Shown piece by piece: positions 56,742-64,000 of a DNA stretch of 64,000 bases. Position 1 is the first letter of the stretch; each line of letters opens with the position of its first letter. The notes beneath the pieces are model-generated. The model was given only the letters and a program-made list of their open reading frames with translations, was not told the DNA's origin and ran no database searches. The position numbers were made by a program, and so were the translations under genes. Location of the stretch: positions 4,298,001-4,362,000 of the forward strand of contig NZ_JADNQW010000005.1 in the NCBI RefSeq assembly GCF_015709455.1. The letters are read 5' to 3'. The stretch comes from Methylosinus sp. H3A (GTDB lineage: Bacteria; Pseudomonadota; Alphaproteobacteria; Rhizobiales; Beijerinckiaceae).

Positions 56742-58151
56742 TTACCTCCAGCTGCGGACATCCACGAAATGGCCGGCGATCGCCGCCGCCGCCGCCATGG
56801 CGGGCGACACGAGATGCGTGCGGCCCTTGAAGCCCTGGCGGCCCTCGAAATTGCGGTTCGAGGTCGAGGCGCAGCGCTCGCCCGGCGCGAGACGATCCGG
56901 ATTCATCGCCAGGCACATTGAGCAGCCCGGCTCGCGCCATTCGAAACCGGCGGCGGTGAACACTTTGTCCAGCCCCTCCGCCTCGGCCTGCGCCTTCACG
57001 AGGCCGGAGCCCGGCACGACAATGGCGTTGACGCGGGCGTTGATCTGCTTGCCGGCGATGACCGCTGCGGCGGCGCGCAGATCCTCGATGCGGCCATTGG
57101 TGCAGGAGCCGATGAAGACGCGATCGATGGCGATGTCGCTCGCCTTCTCGCCGCCCTTCAGGCCCATATACTCGAGCGCCCGGGCGATAGCCTGACGCTT
57201 GGCCGGATTGGCGACGCTGTCCGGCGTCGGCACCAGGCCGCTGATCGGCATCACATCCTCGGGCGAGGTGCCCCAGGTGAGAGTCGGCGGCAGAGCGGCG
57301 GCGTCGAGCACGATCACGCGGTCGTAATGCGCGCCCTCGTCGGAGCGCAGCGTCTCCCAATAGCGGACGGCGGCGTCGAAGACCTCGCCCTGCGGGGCCT
57401 TGGGCCGGCCGCGGAGATATTCGTAAGTCTTCTCGTCCGGCGCGACGAGGCCGGCGCGAGCGCCGCCTTCGATCGACATGTTGCAGACGGTCATGCGCCC
57501 CTCGATCGAGAGATCGCGAATCGCCTCACCCGCATATTCGATCACATGGCCGGTGCCGCCGGCGGTGCCGATCTCGCCGATGATGGCGAGAATTATGTCC
57601 TTGGCGGTCGCGCCCTCGGCCAACTTGCCGTCGACGCGCACCAGCATATTGGCGGCCTTTTTCTGGATGAGCGTCTGCGTCGCCAGAACATGCTCGACCT
57701 CGGAGGTGCCGATGCCATGGGCGAGCGCGCCGAAGGCGCCATGGGTGGAGGTGTGGCTGTCGCCGCAGACGATCGTCGTGCCGGGCAGAGTGAAGCCCTG
57801 CTCCGGGCCGACGATATGGACGACGCCCTGACGCGAATCATGCTCATTGTAATATTCGACGCCGAACTCGGCGGCGTTGATGGCGAGCTGCTCGACCTGC
57901 GCCTTGCTCTCCGGGTCTGTGATCGGCAGAGAGCGATCGGTCGTCGGCACATTATGGTCGACGACGGCGAGCGTCTTTTGCGGCGCGCGGACCTTGCGGC
58001 CGGTGACGCGCAGTCCCTCGAAGGCCTGCGGGCTCGTCACCTCATGGATCAAATGGCGATCGATGTAGATGAGGGACGCGCCGTCCTCCTGCTCATGAAC
58101 CACATGATCGTCCCAGATCTTGTCGTAGAGCGTGCGCGGGCGTCCTGCCAT
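56742..58151 (-). CDS. leuC: 3-isopropylmalate dehydratase large subunit
   Basis: This 469-residue aconitase-family enzyme of leucine synthesis isomerises 2- to 3-isopropylmalate with LeuD. The start [18 protein letters not shown] is standard. The 4Fe-4S cysteines are in [13 protein letters not shown] and [42 protein letters not shown], split here only by description, is the substrate block. An ATG 42 bases upstream is rejected on length. LeuD is not in the window. The metallopeptidase gene follows closely. Confidence 0.97.
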   Translation of the reverse strand: MAGRPRTLYDKIWDDHVVHEQEDGASLIYIDRHLIHEVTSPQAFEGLRVTGRKVRAPQKTLAVVDHNVPTTDRSLPITDPESKAQVEQLAINAAEFGVEYYNEHDSRQGVVHIVGPEQGFTLPGTTIVCGDSHTSTHGAFGALAHGIGTSEVEHVLATQTLIQKKAANMLVRVDGKLAEGATAKDIILAIIGEIGTAGGTGHVIEYAGEAIRDLSIEGRMTVCNMSIEGGARAGLVAPDEKTYEYLRGRPKAPQGEVFDAAVRYWETLRSDEGAHYDRVIVLDAAALPPTLTWGTSPEDVMPISGLVPTPDSVANPAKRQAIARALEYMGLKGGEKASDIAIDRVFIGSCTNGRIEDLRAAAAVIAGKQINARVNAIVVPGSGLVKAQAEAEGLDKVFTAAGFEWREPGCSMCLAMNPDRLAPGERCASTSNRNFEGRQGFKGRTHLVSPAMAAAAAIAGHFVDVRSWR

Positions 58152-58295
58152 TTGTCTCGTTCCTGCTCCGAACTGCCGTAAAAAGAGCCGCAAATTCGGC
58201 CTCGACCGAACCCGGTAGGCTGTTCTACTCGCAACCTGCTCGGCTTGGAAGTATGTAATCTCGGCGACGCCCGAGCGGGAGGCCTCTTCGACGTG

Positions 58296-59294
58296 ATGCG
58301 ATTTTCGACGGCGCCGCCGCCAGAGCTGACGGCCGCGCTGGCCCGCCTATTGGACGAGCGCTCCCGCCGGGCGCTGGCCGAGCGAACCACACGCATTTCC
58401 GCCCTTTATCGCGCCGGCCGGACGACGGCGCAGGCGATTCTCGATGAAGACGACGCCCTCGCCTACGCCCTCTATCGCCTTCCCGCCACTTACGCGGCGA
58501 CCATTCATGCGCTCGGCCGGCTCGCCGAACGAGCCCCGGACTTCGCTCCGCGGCGAATGCTGGACCTCGGCGCGGGGCTCGGGACCGCGAGCCTCGCCGC
58601 GCGCGAGGTCTGGCCGCAAATGGACGAGAATGTGCTGCTCGACCGCAGCGCGCCTTTTCTGGCGCTCGCCCGGCGACTCGCCGGCGAGTCGCTGGCGGAA
58701 GCGAGAATCATCGCCGGCGATCTCGCCGCGCCTCCCGATCTCGGCCCGGCTTTCGACCTCGTCGTCGCGAGCTACGCTTTGACGGAAATCGCCGAGGAAA
58801 AGCTCGACGCCGCCGTCGACGCCGCCTGGAGCCGCTGCGCGGGGGCGCTGGCCCTGGTCGAGCCCGGCACGCCGCGCGACCATGCGCGGCTGATGCGGAT
58901 GCGGGCGCGGCTCGTCGCGGCCGGGGCGCACGTCTCCCTGCCCTGCCCGCATTCTGCGCCCTGTCCGCTCGAGGCGCCGGACTGGTGCCATTTCTCGGTG
59001 CGGCTCGCCCGCTCACGCGACCATAAGCTGCTCAAAGGCGCCGACGCGCCCTTCGAGGACGAGAAGTTCGCCTATCTGGTCGCGACTCGAGCCGAAGCCT
59101 CCATCGAGCCTGCGCCGGCCCGTATGTTGGCTCGGCCGGAAGTTCTCAAGCATGGATTAAGGATAAAGCTTTGCGCGGCGGCGGGAATCGAAGAAGTTAC
59201 CGTGCTGAAACGCGATAAGCAGAAATTCGGTCCTATAAAAAAGAAAGACTGGGGCGACGAGGTCGCCGCGGGGGAAACGTCGGCGAGGGAATGA
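58296..59294 (+). CDS. Rsm22 / METTL17-like small ribosomal subunit methyltransferase-like protein
   Basis: This 332-residue protein has a Rossmann methyltransferase core with the SAM motif [15 protein letters not shown] (about residue 88). The cysteine cluster [24 protein letters not shown] is typical of Rsm22 and its mitochondrial relative METTL17, where it binds an iron-sulfur cluster. A Lys-rich tail (GPIKKKDW) follows. The family acts in small-subunit assembly; methylation itself is unproven. The ATG at 58296 with GGGAGG upstream is preferred to a TTG at 58245. The next gene follows by one base. Confidence 0.9.
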   Translation: MRFSTAPPPELTAALARLLDERSRRALAERTTRISALYRAGRTTAQAILDEDDALAYALYRLPATYAATIHALGRLAERAPDFAPRRMLDLGAGLGTASLAAREVWPQMDENVLLDRSAPFLALARRLAGESLAEARIIAGDLAAPPDLGPAFDLVVASYALTEIAEEKLDAAVDAAWSRCAGALALVEPGTPRDHARLMRMRARLVAAGAHVSLPCPHSAPCPLEAPDWCHFSVRLARSRDHKLLKGADAPFEDEKFAYLVATRAEASIEPAPARMLARPEVLKHGLRIKLCAAAGIEEVTVLKRDKQKFGPIKKKDWGDEVAAGETSARE

Positions 59295-59295
59295 A

Positions 59296-59712
59296 ATGCA
59301 GCGCCCGAGGGTCTCGCCTTATCTTACCGTCTCGCCGGCCGCCGGCGCGATCGCTTTCTATACTGCCGCCTTCGGCGCGCAACAGCGGGCATTGATGCCC
59401 TCGGTCGACGGGATACGCATCGCCCATTGCGAGCTGACGATCAATGGCGGCTCGGTGATGCTCGCGGACGCCTTCCCCGAGCTCGGCCACGCCCGCCCGC
59501 CGCTTCCCGGCGAGCAGGTCACCGCCTCGGTGAGCCTCGAATATGACAAAGCGCAGGAAGTCGACGACATCGTCGCCCGCGCCAGCCAGCTCGGCGCCAA
59601 GGTCGAGACGCAGCCGACCAATACTTTCTGGGGCACGCGCTACGCCGCGCTGCGCGATCCCTTCGGCCACAGATGGATTTTGAACGCGCCGCTCGACTCG
59701 TCCGGCGGCTGA
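59296..59712 (+). CDS. VOC family (glyoxalase/PhnB-like) protein
   Basis: A 138-residue protein of two beta-alpha-beta-beta-beta units. YLTVSPAAGAIAFYTAAFGA opens the first, and WGTRYAALRDPFGHRWILNAP closes the second. The PhnB-like subgroup often lacks glyoxalase activity; substrate unknown. It starts almost directly after the Rsm22 stop, so it is probably co-transcribed. Confidence 0.9.
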   Translation: MQRPRVSPYLTVSPAAGAIAFYTAAFGAQQRALMPSVDGIRIAHCELTINGGSVMLADAFPELGHARPPLPGEQVTASVSLEYDKAQEVDDIVARASQLGAKVETQPTNTFWGTRYAALRDPFGHRWILNAPLDSSGG

Positions 59713-59732
59713 GCCGCAGCCGAGAATTCGCG

Positions 59733-60179
59733 TTACGGCTCGACGAAGAAAGAGCGTCGCATCGAGGTCCAAGTGTCGAGCGCCAGCTCGATCTCCGACG
59801 GCGATTCGCAGCAGAATTGCGCGAGCGGTGAGGCGTCGCCGACCAGAATGGACGGAACCACCGCCGCCCGAGCCGGCAGCACGGCGCCGGACACGCTGGC
59901 GGCGATGACGAAAGCCTGATCGAAAGGCCGGGAGGCCTCGATCGCCCGCGCCAGCGGCTCCGCGCCCTCGCCGGCGTCATAGAACTTCGCGAAACGGCCG
60001 GCGAGGCCGAGCCCTTCCGCCACAGCGGCGAGACCCTGCGTCCCCGCGGCGAAGGCGATCTGGATCCAGCCCTTGGCGGCCAGCGTCTCCAGCGTCTCCG
60101 CCGCGCCGTCCACCAGCCGCCAATCCGGCTCGCGGCGCGCCACGACGCCCTCGAAATCCCAGAACAGGATTTTGCTCAT
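59733..60179 (-). CDS. HAD-like protein with degenerate first motif
   Basis: A 148-residue small HAD-fold protein. Motif I reads FWDFEGVVA, with the nucleophile position but with Glu where DxDG(T/V) enzymes have the second Asp. LAAKGWIQIAFAAG may be motif II. A later acidic motif is not clear. It may be a phosphatase-like protein without standard activity. It is convergent with the VOC gene, 20 bases apart. Confidence 0.6.
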   Translation of the reverse strand: MSKILFWDFEGVVARREPDWRLVDGAAETLETLAAKGWIQIAFAAGTQGLAAVAEGLGLAGRFAKFYDAGEGAEPLARAIEASRPFDQAFVIAASVSGAVLPARAAVVPSILVGDASPLAQFCCESPSEIELALDTWTSMRRSFFVEP

Positions 60180-60384
60180 CGGTCCTCTTCACGGCACAGC
60201 AGAGCGTTTCCGGACGAAGTGGACGCCGATCCGGCGCTGGAAACGCGTCAAACTAAAAACCGGGAATCTTTTCATGTTTCAAAGGAAATATGAAAAGACT
60301 CCCGAGACGACGAAGCGATCCTGGGGCCTATCGCCGCACAGGATCGCTCCGCCACGCTCGCGATGATGGGGAAAGCTCCGGGCC

Positions 60385-60789
60385 TCACTCGGCCGCGGGC
60401 GCAGCCTTGTCCTTGGCCTTCGTCTTATTGTCGATGCGCTCGGCGATGCGGGCGGATTTGCCGCGACGGTCGCGCAGATAATAGAGCTTGGCGCGACGTA
60501 CCTTGCCGCGGCGGACCAGCTTGATCGAGTCGATGAGCGGCGCATGGATGGGGAACACGCGCTCCACGCCCTCGCCATAGGAAATCTTGCGAACGGTGAA
60601 GCTCTCGTTGAGGCCGCCGCCCTGGCGGGAGATCACCACGCCCTCATAGGCCTGGATGCGGGAACGCTCGCCTTCCTTCACCTTCACATTGACGATGACG
60701 GTGTCGCCGGGGCGGAATTCCGGGATCGACTTGCCTTCGAGAAGGCGGGCCGATTGCTCGGCGTCGAGTTGCTCGATGATGGAGGGCAT
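60385..60789 (-). CDS. rplS: 50S ribosomal protein L19
   Basis: A 134-residue protein matching L19: [44 protein letters not shown] core and [37 protein letters not shown] C-terminus (here [17 protein letters not shown]). L19 lies at the 30S-50S interface. The tail is Lys/Ala-rich, as is usual in alphaproteobacteria. trmD, often just upstream, is absent; a rhodanese gene is divergent. A ten-pair stem with a large loop at 60314-60348 lies downstream but lacks a T run. Confidence 0.97.
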   Translation of the reverse strand: MPSIIEQLDAEQSARLLEGKSIPEFRPGDTVIVNVKVKEGERSRIQAYEGVVISRQGGGLNESFTVRKISYGEGVERVFPIHAPLIDSIKLVRRGKVRRAKLYYLRDRRGKSARIAERIDNKTKAKDKAAPAAE

Positions 60790-61094
60790 GAAAAAAACTC
60801 CTGCCGTTTCGCCTTTTGCCGCCGCAGCGGCTCTGGCGAGCGTTTCGGGACGCTGTTTTGATTTGGACGCGTCGCCATACACGAGGCGGCGCCGATTGTC
60901 GAGTGCGAGGGACAGCAAGCAAACAGCAAGCAGCGCGACCGCGAAGCGGTCCGGGGTGGGGTTCCACGAGAAAGACTCCCCCTCCCGATCGCCTTCGGCG
61001 GCTCTTCTCGTTCAGCCGACGTCCGGTTGGCCCCGTCTTCGCATGGCGCGGCCGGAGCGGCGCCGACGGCGCCAAAGAAGCGCGAGACCGAACA
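60790..61094. other. Divergent spacer between rplS and a rhodanese gene
   Basis: About 305 bases without a gene, expected to carry the rplS promoter and leader. L19 leaders are known elsewhere to carry structured RNA, but none could be assigned here. Confidence 0.45.
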
Positions 61095-61406
61095 ATGGCG
61101 CAAGATTTTCGCAGGATCGACGTCGCCGCCGCGCGCGACGTGATGAGCCGCGGCGAGACGCTCGTCCTCGACGTGCGCGACCCGCAATCCTTCGCGCGCG
61201 GCCACATAGAGGGCGCGGAGAACGCCTCCCAGGACGATATGACCTATTATCTCTTCGAGACGCCGAAGGAGAAACCCGTCATCGTCTGCTGCTATCACGG
61301 CAATTCCAGCCAGTCCTACGCCCGCACCTTCGCCGAGATGGGCTTTGCCGAGGTCTACAGCCTCGACGGCGGCTATGAGGCCTGGGCGGCGGCCGAGCGG
61401 GGCTGA
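61095..61406 (+). CDS. glpE: Rhodanese-domain sulfurtransferase (GlpE-like)
   Basis: This 103-residue single-domain rhodanese has the active loop VCCYHGNSSQ, with the persulfide-carrying cysteine directly before YHGNSS, as in GlpE. LDVRDPQSFARGHIEGA and YSLDGGYEAW are the usual flanking blocks. It moves sulfur between thiosulfate or persulfides and acceptors in the cytoplasm. The start MAQDF is at family length. Confidence 0.93.
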   Translation: MAQDFRRIDVAAARDVMSRGETLVLDVRDPQSFARGHIEGAENASQDDMTYYLFETPKEKPVIVCCYHGNSSQSYARTFAEMGFAEVYSLDGGYEAWAAAERG

Positions 61407-61490
61407 GGCGGGATAGTTGCGCTCGGGTTCTTGCGCTCGGGCGCCCGCATTGTCATAAGAGCCGCCGGCCTCAACCACTCGGCGCTCCTC

Positions 61491-62525
61491 ATGACCAGCT
61501 TTCCGCAGCGCGTCTTCTCCGGCGTGCAGTCCACCGGCAATCTGCATCTCGGCAATTATCTCGGCGCGATCGTCAAATTCGTCGAGTTGCAGCAGAGCTT
61601 CGACTGCCTCTATTGCGTCGTGGACCTGCACGCCATCACCGTGCCGCAGGATCCGATCGCGCTGCGGAACAACACGCGCGAGATCGCGGCCGCCTTCATC
61701 GCCTGCGGCGTCGACCCCAAGAAGAACATCGTCTTCAATCAGAGCCAAGTGGCCGAGCACGCCGAGCTCGCCTGGGTCTTGAATTGCGTCGCCCGCATCG
61801 GCTGGCTGAACCGCATGACGCAGTTCAAGGACAAGGCCGGCAAGGATCGCGAGAACGCCTCCATGGGCCTGCTCGACTATCCGGTGCTGATGGCCGCCGA
61901 TATTCTGCTCTATCGCGCCACCCATGTGCCGGTCGGCGAGGATCAGAAGCAGCATTTGGAGCTCGCCCGCGACATTGCGCAGAAGTTCAACAACGACTTC
62001 GCCGAATCGATCGCGCGCAACGGCTTCAATCAGGCCTTCTTCCCGCTGCCGGAGCCGCTGATTTCCGGCCCGGCGACGCGCGTGATGAGCCTGCGCGACG
62101 GCACGAAGAAAATGTCGAAATCGGACGCTTCCGATTATTCGCGCATAAATCTCTCCGACGACGCCGATCAGATCGCGCAAAAGGTGCGCAAGGCTAAGAC
62201 CGACCCCGACGCTCTGCCGTCGGAGGAGAAAGGCCTCGAGGGCCGGCCGGAGGCGGATAATCTCGTCGGCATTTTCGCGGCGCTGTCGCAGCGCAGCAAG
62301 GCGGATGTGCTCGCCGAATTCGGCGGCGCCAATTTCTCGACCTTCAAGATTGCGCTGGTCGATCTCGCTGTCGCCAAGCTCTCGCCGATCACTGCCGAAA
62401 TGCGCAAGCTGACGGCGGATGAATCCTACATCGACAATGTGCTGCGCGACGGCTCCGCGCGGGCGCGCGAACTGGCGCGCACGAATATGGATGCGGTGAA
62501 GGATATCGTCGGCTTTCTGCGGTAA
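61491..62525 (+). CDS. trpS: Tryptophanyl-tRNA synthetase
   Basis: This 344-residue class I synthetase has the HIGH-like [12 protein letters not shown] near residue 15, [21 protein letters not shown], and the KMSKS motif in KKMSKSDAS. Length and C-terminal helix are standard. The ATG at 61491 ([11 protein letters not shown]) fits homologous starts; an earlier ATG at 61431 would add 20 residues without family support. Confidence 0.97.
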   Translation: MTSFPQRVFSGVQSTGNLHLGNYLGAIVKFVELQQSFDCLYCVVDLHAITVPQDPIALRNNTREIAAAFIACGVDPKKNIVFNQSQVAEHAELAWVLNCVARIGWLNRMTQFKDKAGKDRENASMGLLDYPVLMAADILLYRATHVPVGEDQKQHLELARDIAQKFNNDFAESIARNGFNQAFFPLPEPLISGPATRVMSLRDGTKKMSKSDASDYSRINLSDDADQIAQKVRKAKTDPDALPSEEKGLEGRPEADNLVGIFAALSQRSKADVLAEFGGANFSTFKIALVDLAVAKLSPITAEMRKLTADESYIDNVLRDGSARARELARTNMDAVKDIVGFLR

Positions 62526-62529
62526 CCCT

Positions 62530-63111
62530 CTATCGGGGCCGCGCCCGCCACTCCTCGCGCGTGATTTCCCAGATTTCGGCGGGAAGCCTCCCCGACACAT
62601 AATCGCGTTCGCAGGACGCGATTATGCGCATGCCCGCCTTCTCGGATATGCGCCGAGAGGGAATATTGGCGACGGCTTTCGGAACGCGTAGAATCGGCCG
62701 TTCCAGCGTCTCGAACCAATAGTCGGTCGCCGCCTCGGCGGCCTCCGTCGCAAAACCCCGTTTCCGCCATTCCCGCGCGAGCCAGAAGCCGCGGTTTTCG
62801 TCGGGCCCCTCCATCAATGAAATGACGCCGACGAGTCGGTCAGGCGCTTCGCGTCGTCTGATCGACCAGTGCCAAGCGCGCCCTTTTTCCATTGCCGGCA
62901 GCGCGACGTCACGAATGTAGGTGAGCGCGCCGTCGTGCGGATATGGCCATGGAATCATGCGGGACATGAATCGAACAGTCTCCCAATGCGGGAAACCCAG
63001 CTGCACCGCGTCGACGTCGGACAGGCTCAGCGGCTGCAATGACAATCGAGGCGTTTCGAGAATAGGAATTGCGGGAGCCAAGCTCTTCTCTCCGAAGCAC
63101 ATGAAAAGCAA
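62530..63111 (-). CDS. GNAT family N-acetyltransferase (RimJ/RimL-like)
   Basis: This 193-residue protein has the typical start LETPRLSLQPLSLSDVDAV and the acetyl-CoA loop LAREWRKRGFATEAAEAA, followed by NIPSRRISEKAGMR. Such enzymes acetylate alpha-amino groups of proteins or small amines; substrate unknown. A second ATG nine bases in is also possible. It ends five bases from trpS, convergent. Confidence 0.9.
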   Translation of the reverse strand: MLFMCFGEKSLAPAIPILETPRLSLQPLSLSDVDAVQLGFPHWETVRFMSRMIPWPYPHDGALTYIRDVALPAMEKGRAWHWSIRRREAPDRLVGVISLMEGPDENRGFWLAREWRKRGFATEAAEAATDYWFETLERPILRVPKAVANIPSRRISEKAGMRIIASCERDYVSGRLPAEIWEITREEWRARPR

Positions 63112-63137
63112 AATACGCGAATTTGCGGTTCAGATAT

Positions 63138-64000
63138 TCATTGCCGGACGAGGACCGGCGCCGGGCCGCCGCTCGCCCAATCGAGCAATTGCACCGTGTG
63201 AACAATCGGTATCGCGATCCCCTGCCCGATCTGAATCATGCAGCCGAGATTGCCGGCGGCGATCGCTCGAGGCGCGACCGATTGGATGTTGGCGACCTTC
63301 CGCTCACGCAGCGCGCTGGCGAGCTCGCCCTGCAGAAGGTTATAGGTTCCGGCCGAGCCGCAGCAGATATGGCTTTCTGGGACGGGAACGACATCGAAGC
63401 CCGCGCGGCGCAGCAGTTCCACCGGCAGATCGGCGATCTTCTGCCCGTGCTGCAACGAGCAGGCCGAATGATAGGCGACGCGCAGCTTTCCGACGTCCGC
63501 CGACGGCGCGAAATCGAGCGCGGCGATCACCTCCGTCACGTCGCGCGCCATTGCGGCGATGCGCGCCGCCTTTTCCGCGAGCGCAGGATCGTCGCGGAAC
63601 ATATGGCCATAGTCTTTGACCGTCGTTCCGCAGCCGGAGGTGTCGATGACGATATGATCGAGCCCGCCGCGCTCGATCTCGCGCGTCCAGGCCTCGATAT
63701 TGCGGCGCGCGAGCGCATGTGAGTCCGCGCTCTTGCCGAGATGATGCGGCAGCGCGCCGCAACAGCCGGCGCCCTCCGCCACCACTATTTCCGCGCCGAG
63801 CCGCGTCAGCAGACGCGCGGTCGCCTCATGAATTTTCGTGTCGAGCACGGTCTGCGCGCAGCCGCTCAGCAGCGCGACGCGCATTTTGCGCACGCCCTGC
63901 GCGGCGATGATTTGCGGACGGTCGATCGGCGAAGGCGCGGGCAAATGCGTCGGCGCCATTGCGATCATATCTCTCATGCCGCGAGGCAGCAGGCCCGCGA
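63138..64000 (-). CDS. glcF: Glycolate oxidase iron-sulfur subunit, C-terminal part
   Basis: The frame stays open to the window edge, so the N-terminal 4Fe-4S domain lies beyond it; about 286 residues are seen where the full protein has about 430. Two CCG domains are present: SGCAQTVLD, GAGCCGALPHHLG and DTSGCGTTVKDYG, then YHSACSLQHGQ and SHICCGSAGTYNLLQ. GlcF joins GlcD and GlcE in oxidising glycolate to glyoxylate at the membrane. The partner genes are probably just upstream, outside the window. Confidence 0.93.
   Translation of the reverse strand, partial: AGLLPRGMRDMIAMAPTHLPAPSPIDRPQIIAAQGVRKMRVALLSGCAQTVLDTKIHEATARLLTRLGAEIVVAEGAGCCGALPHHLGKSADSHALARRNIEAWTREIERGGLDHIVIDTSGCGTTVKDYGHMFRDDPALAEKAARIAAMARDVTEVIAALDFAPSADVGKLRVAYHSACSLQHGQKIADLPVELLRRAGFDVVPVPESHICCGSAGTYNLLQGELASALRERKVANIQSVAPRAIAAGNLGCMIQIGQGIAIPIVHTVQLLDWASGGPAPVLVRQ

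Noticed and set aside
60314..60348. Terminator after rplS
   Set aside because: Ten-pair stem with a 15-base loop, but no run of T on the minus strand after it.

Overview
The window is high-GC chromosomal DNA from an alphaproteobacterium, most likely of the Rhizobiales/Hyphomicrobiales. The support is the alphaproteobacterial fbcF-cytB-cytC1 operon, an RNase E with a long charged insertion in its S1 region, EpsC-type serine acetyltransferase, a DUF2865 protein, a CreA protein and Rsm22. A methylotroph or methanotroph-like genus is possible, but no methane-oxidation gene is present to test that. No rRNA, tRNA, CRISPR array, IS transposase or prophage was recognised.

Layout. 0-5.4 kb: nucleotide-sugar and glycan genes (manC fragment, gmd, LacX-like epimerase, large glycosyltransferase). 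5.4-8.7 kb: a four-gene minus-strand operon of a secreted phytochelatin-synthase-like peptidase, gamma-glutamyltransferase and two half-size YeeE/YedE transporters. 8.9-10.5 kb: hemC-hemD. 10.5-12.4 kb: a low-GC DUF2971 gene followed by about 830 bp of repeat-rich DNA without genes. 12.4-19.7 kb: small exported proteins, creA, a GT39-like mannosyltransferase, tsaD-PLD-gpsA and marC. 19.7-22.4 kb: the cytochrome bc1 operon. 22.7-30.3 kb: LysE exporter, porin-like barrel, TonB receptor, PepSY protein, an unknown protein and a YidH-like protein. 30.4-39.5 kb: serine acetyltransferase, M3 peptidase, aminotransferase, a nucleotidyltransferase/HEPN pair, an OmpR/EnvZ-type two-component system, fatty-acid hydroxylase family protein and small exported proteins. 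39.6-47.1 kb: rne, amidase and PBP1A. 47.1-49.1 kb: a second nucleotidyltransferase/HEPN pair and ccmA-ccmB. 49.3-53.5 kb: a four-gene plus-strand cluster discussed below. 53.7-64 kb: two orphan histidine kinases, metallopeptidase, leuC, Rsm22, VOC protein, HAD-like protein, rplS, rhodanese, trpS, GNAT and a glcF fragment.

The most interesting locus is 49.3-53.5 kb. It encodes an alpha-oxoamine synthase of serine-palmitoyltransferase type, a GNAT-fold protein resembling the bacterial ceramide synthase family, a desaturase with the hallmarks of eukaryotic sphingolipid Delta4-desaturase, and a fatty-acid-2-hydroxylase-like protein. The last three genes are tightly coupled. Together they read as a compact pathway for a hydroxylated, Delta4-unsaturated ceramide-like lipid. 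Second in interest is the PCS-like/GGT/YeeE-YeeE operon, which looks like an extracytoplasmic glutathione- or thiol-degrading and sulfur-salvage unit.

Start codons were refined by reading frame, ribosome binding site and family length. Some single-base positions rest on manual counting.
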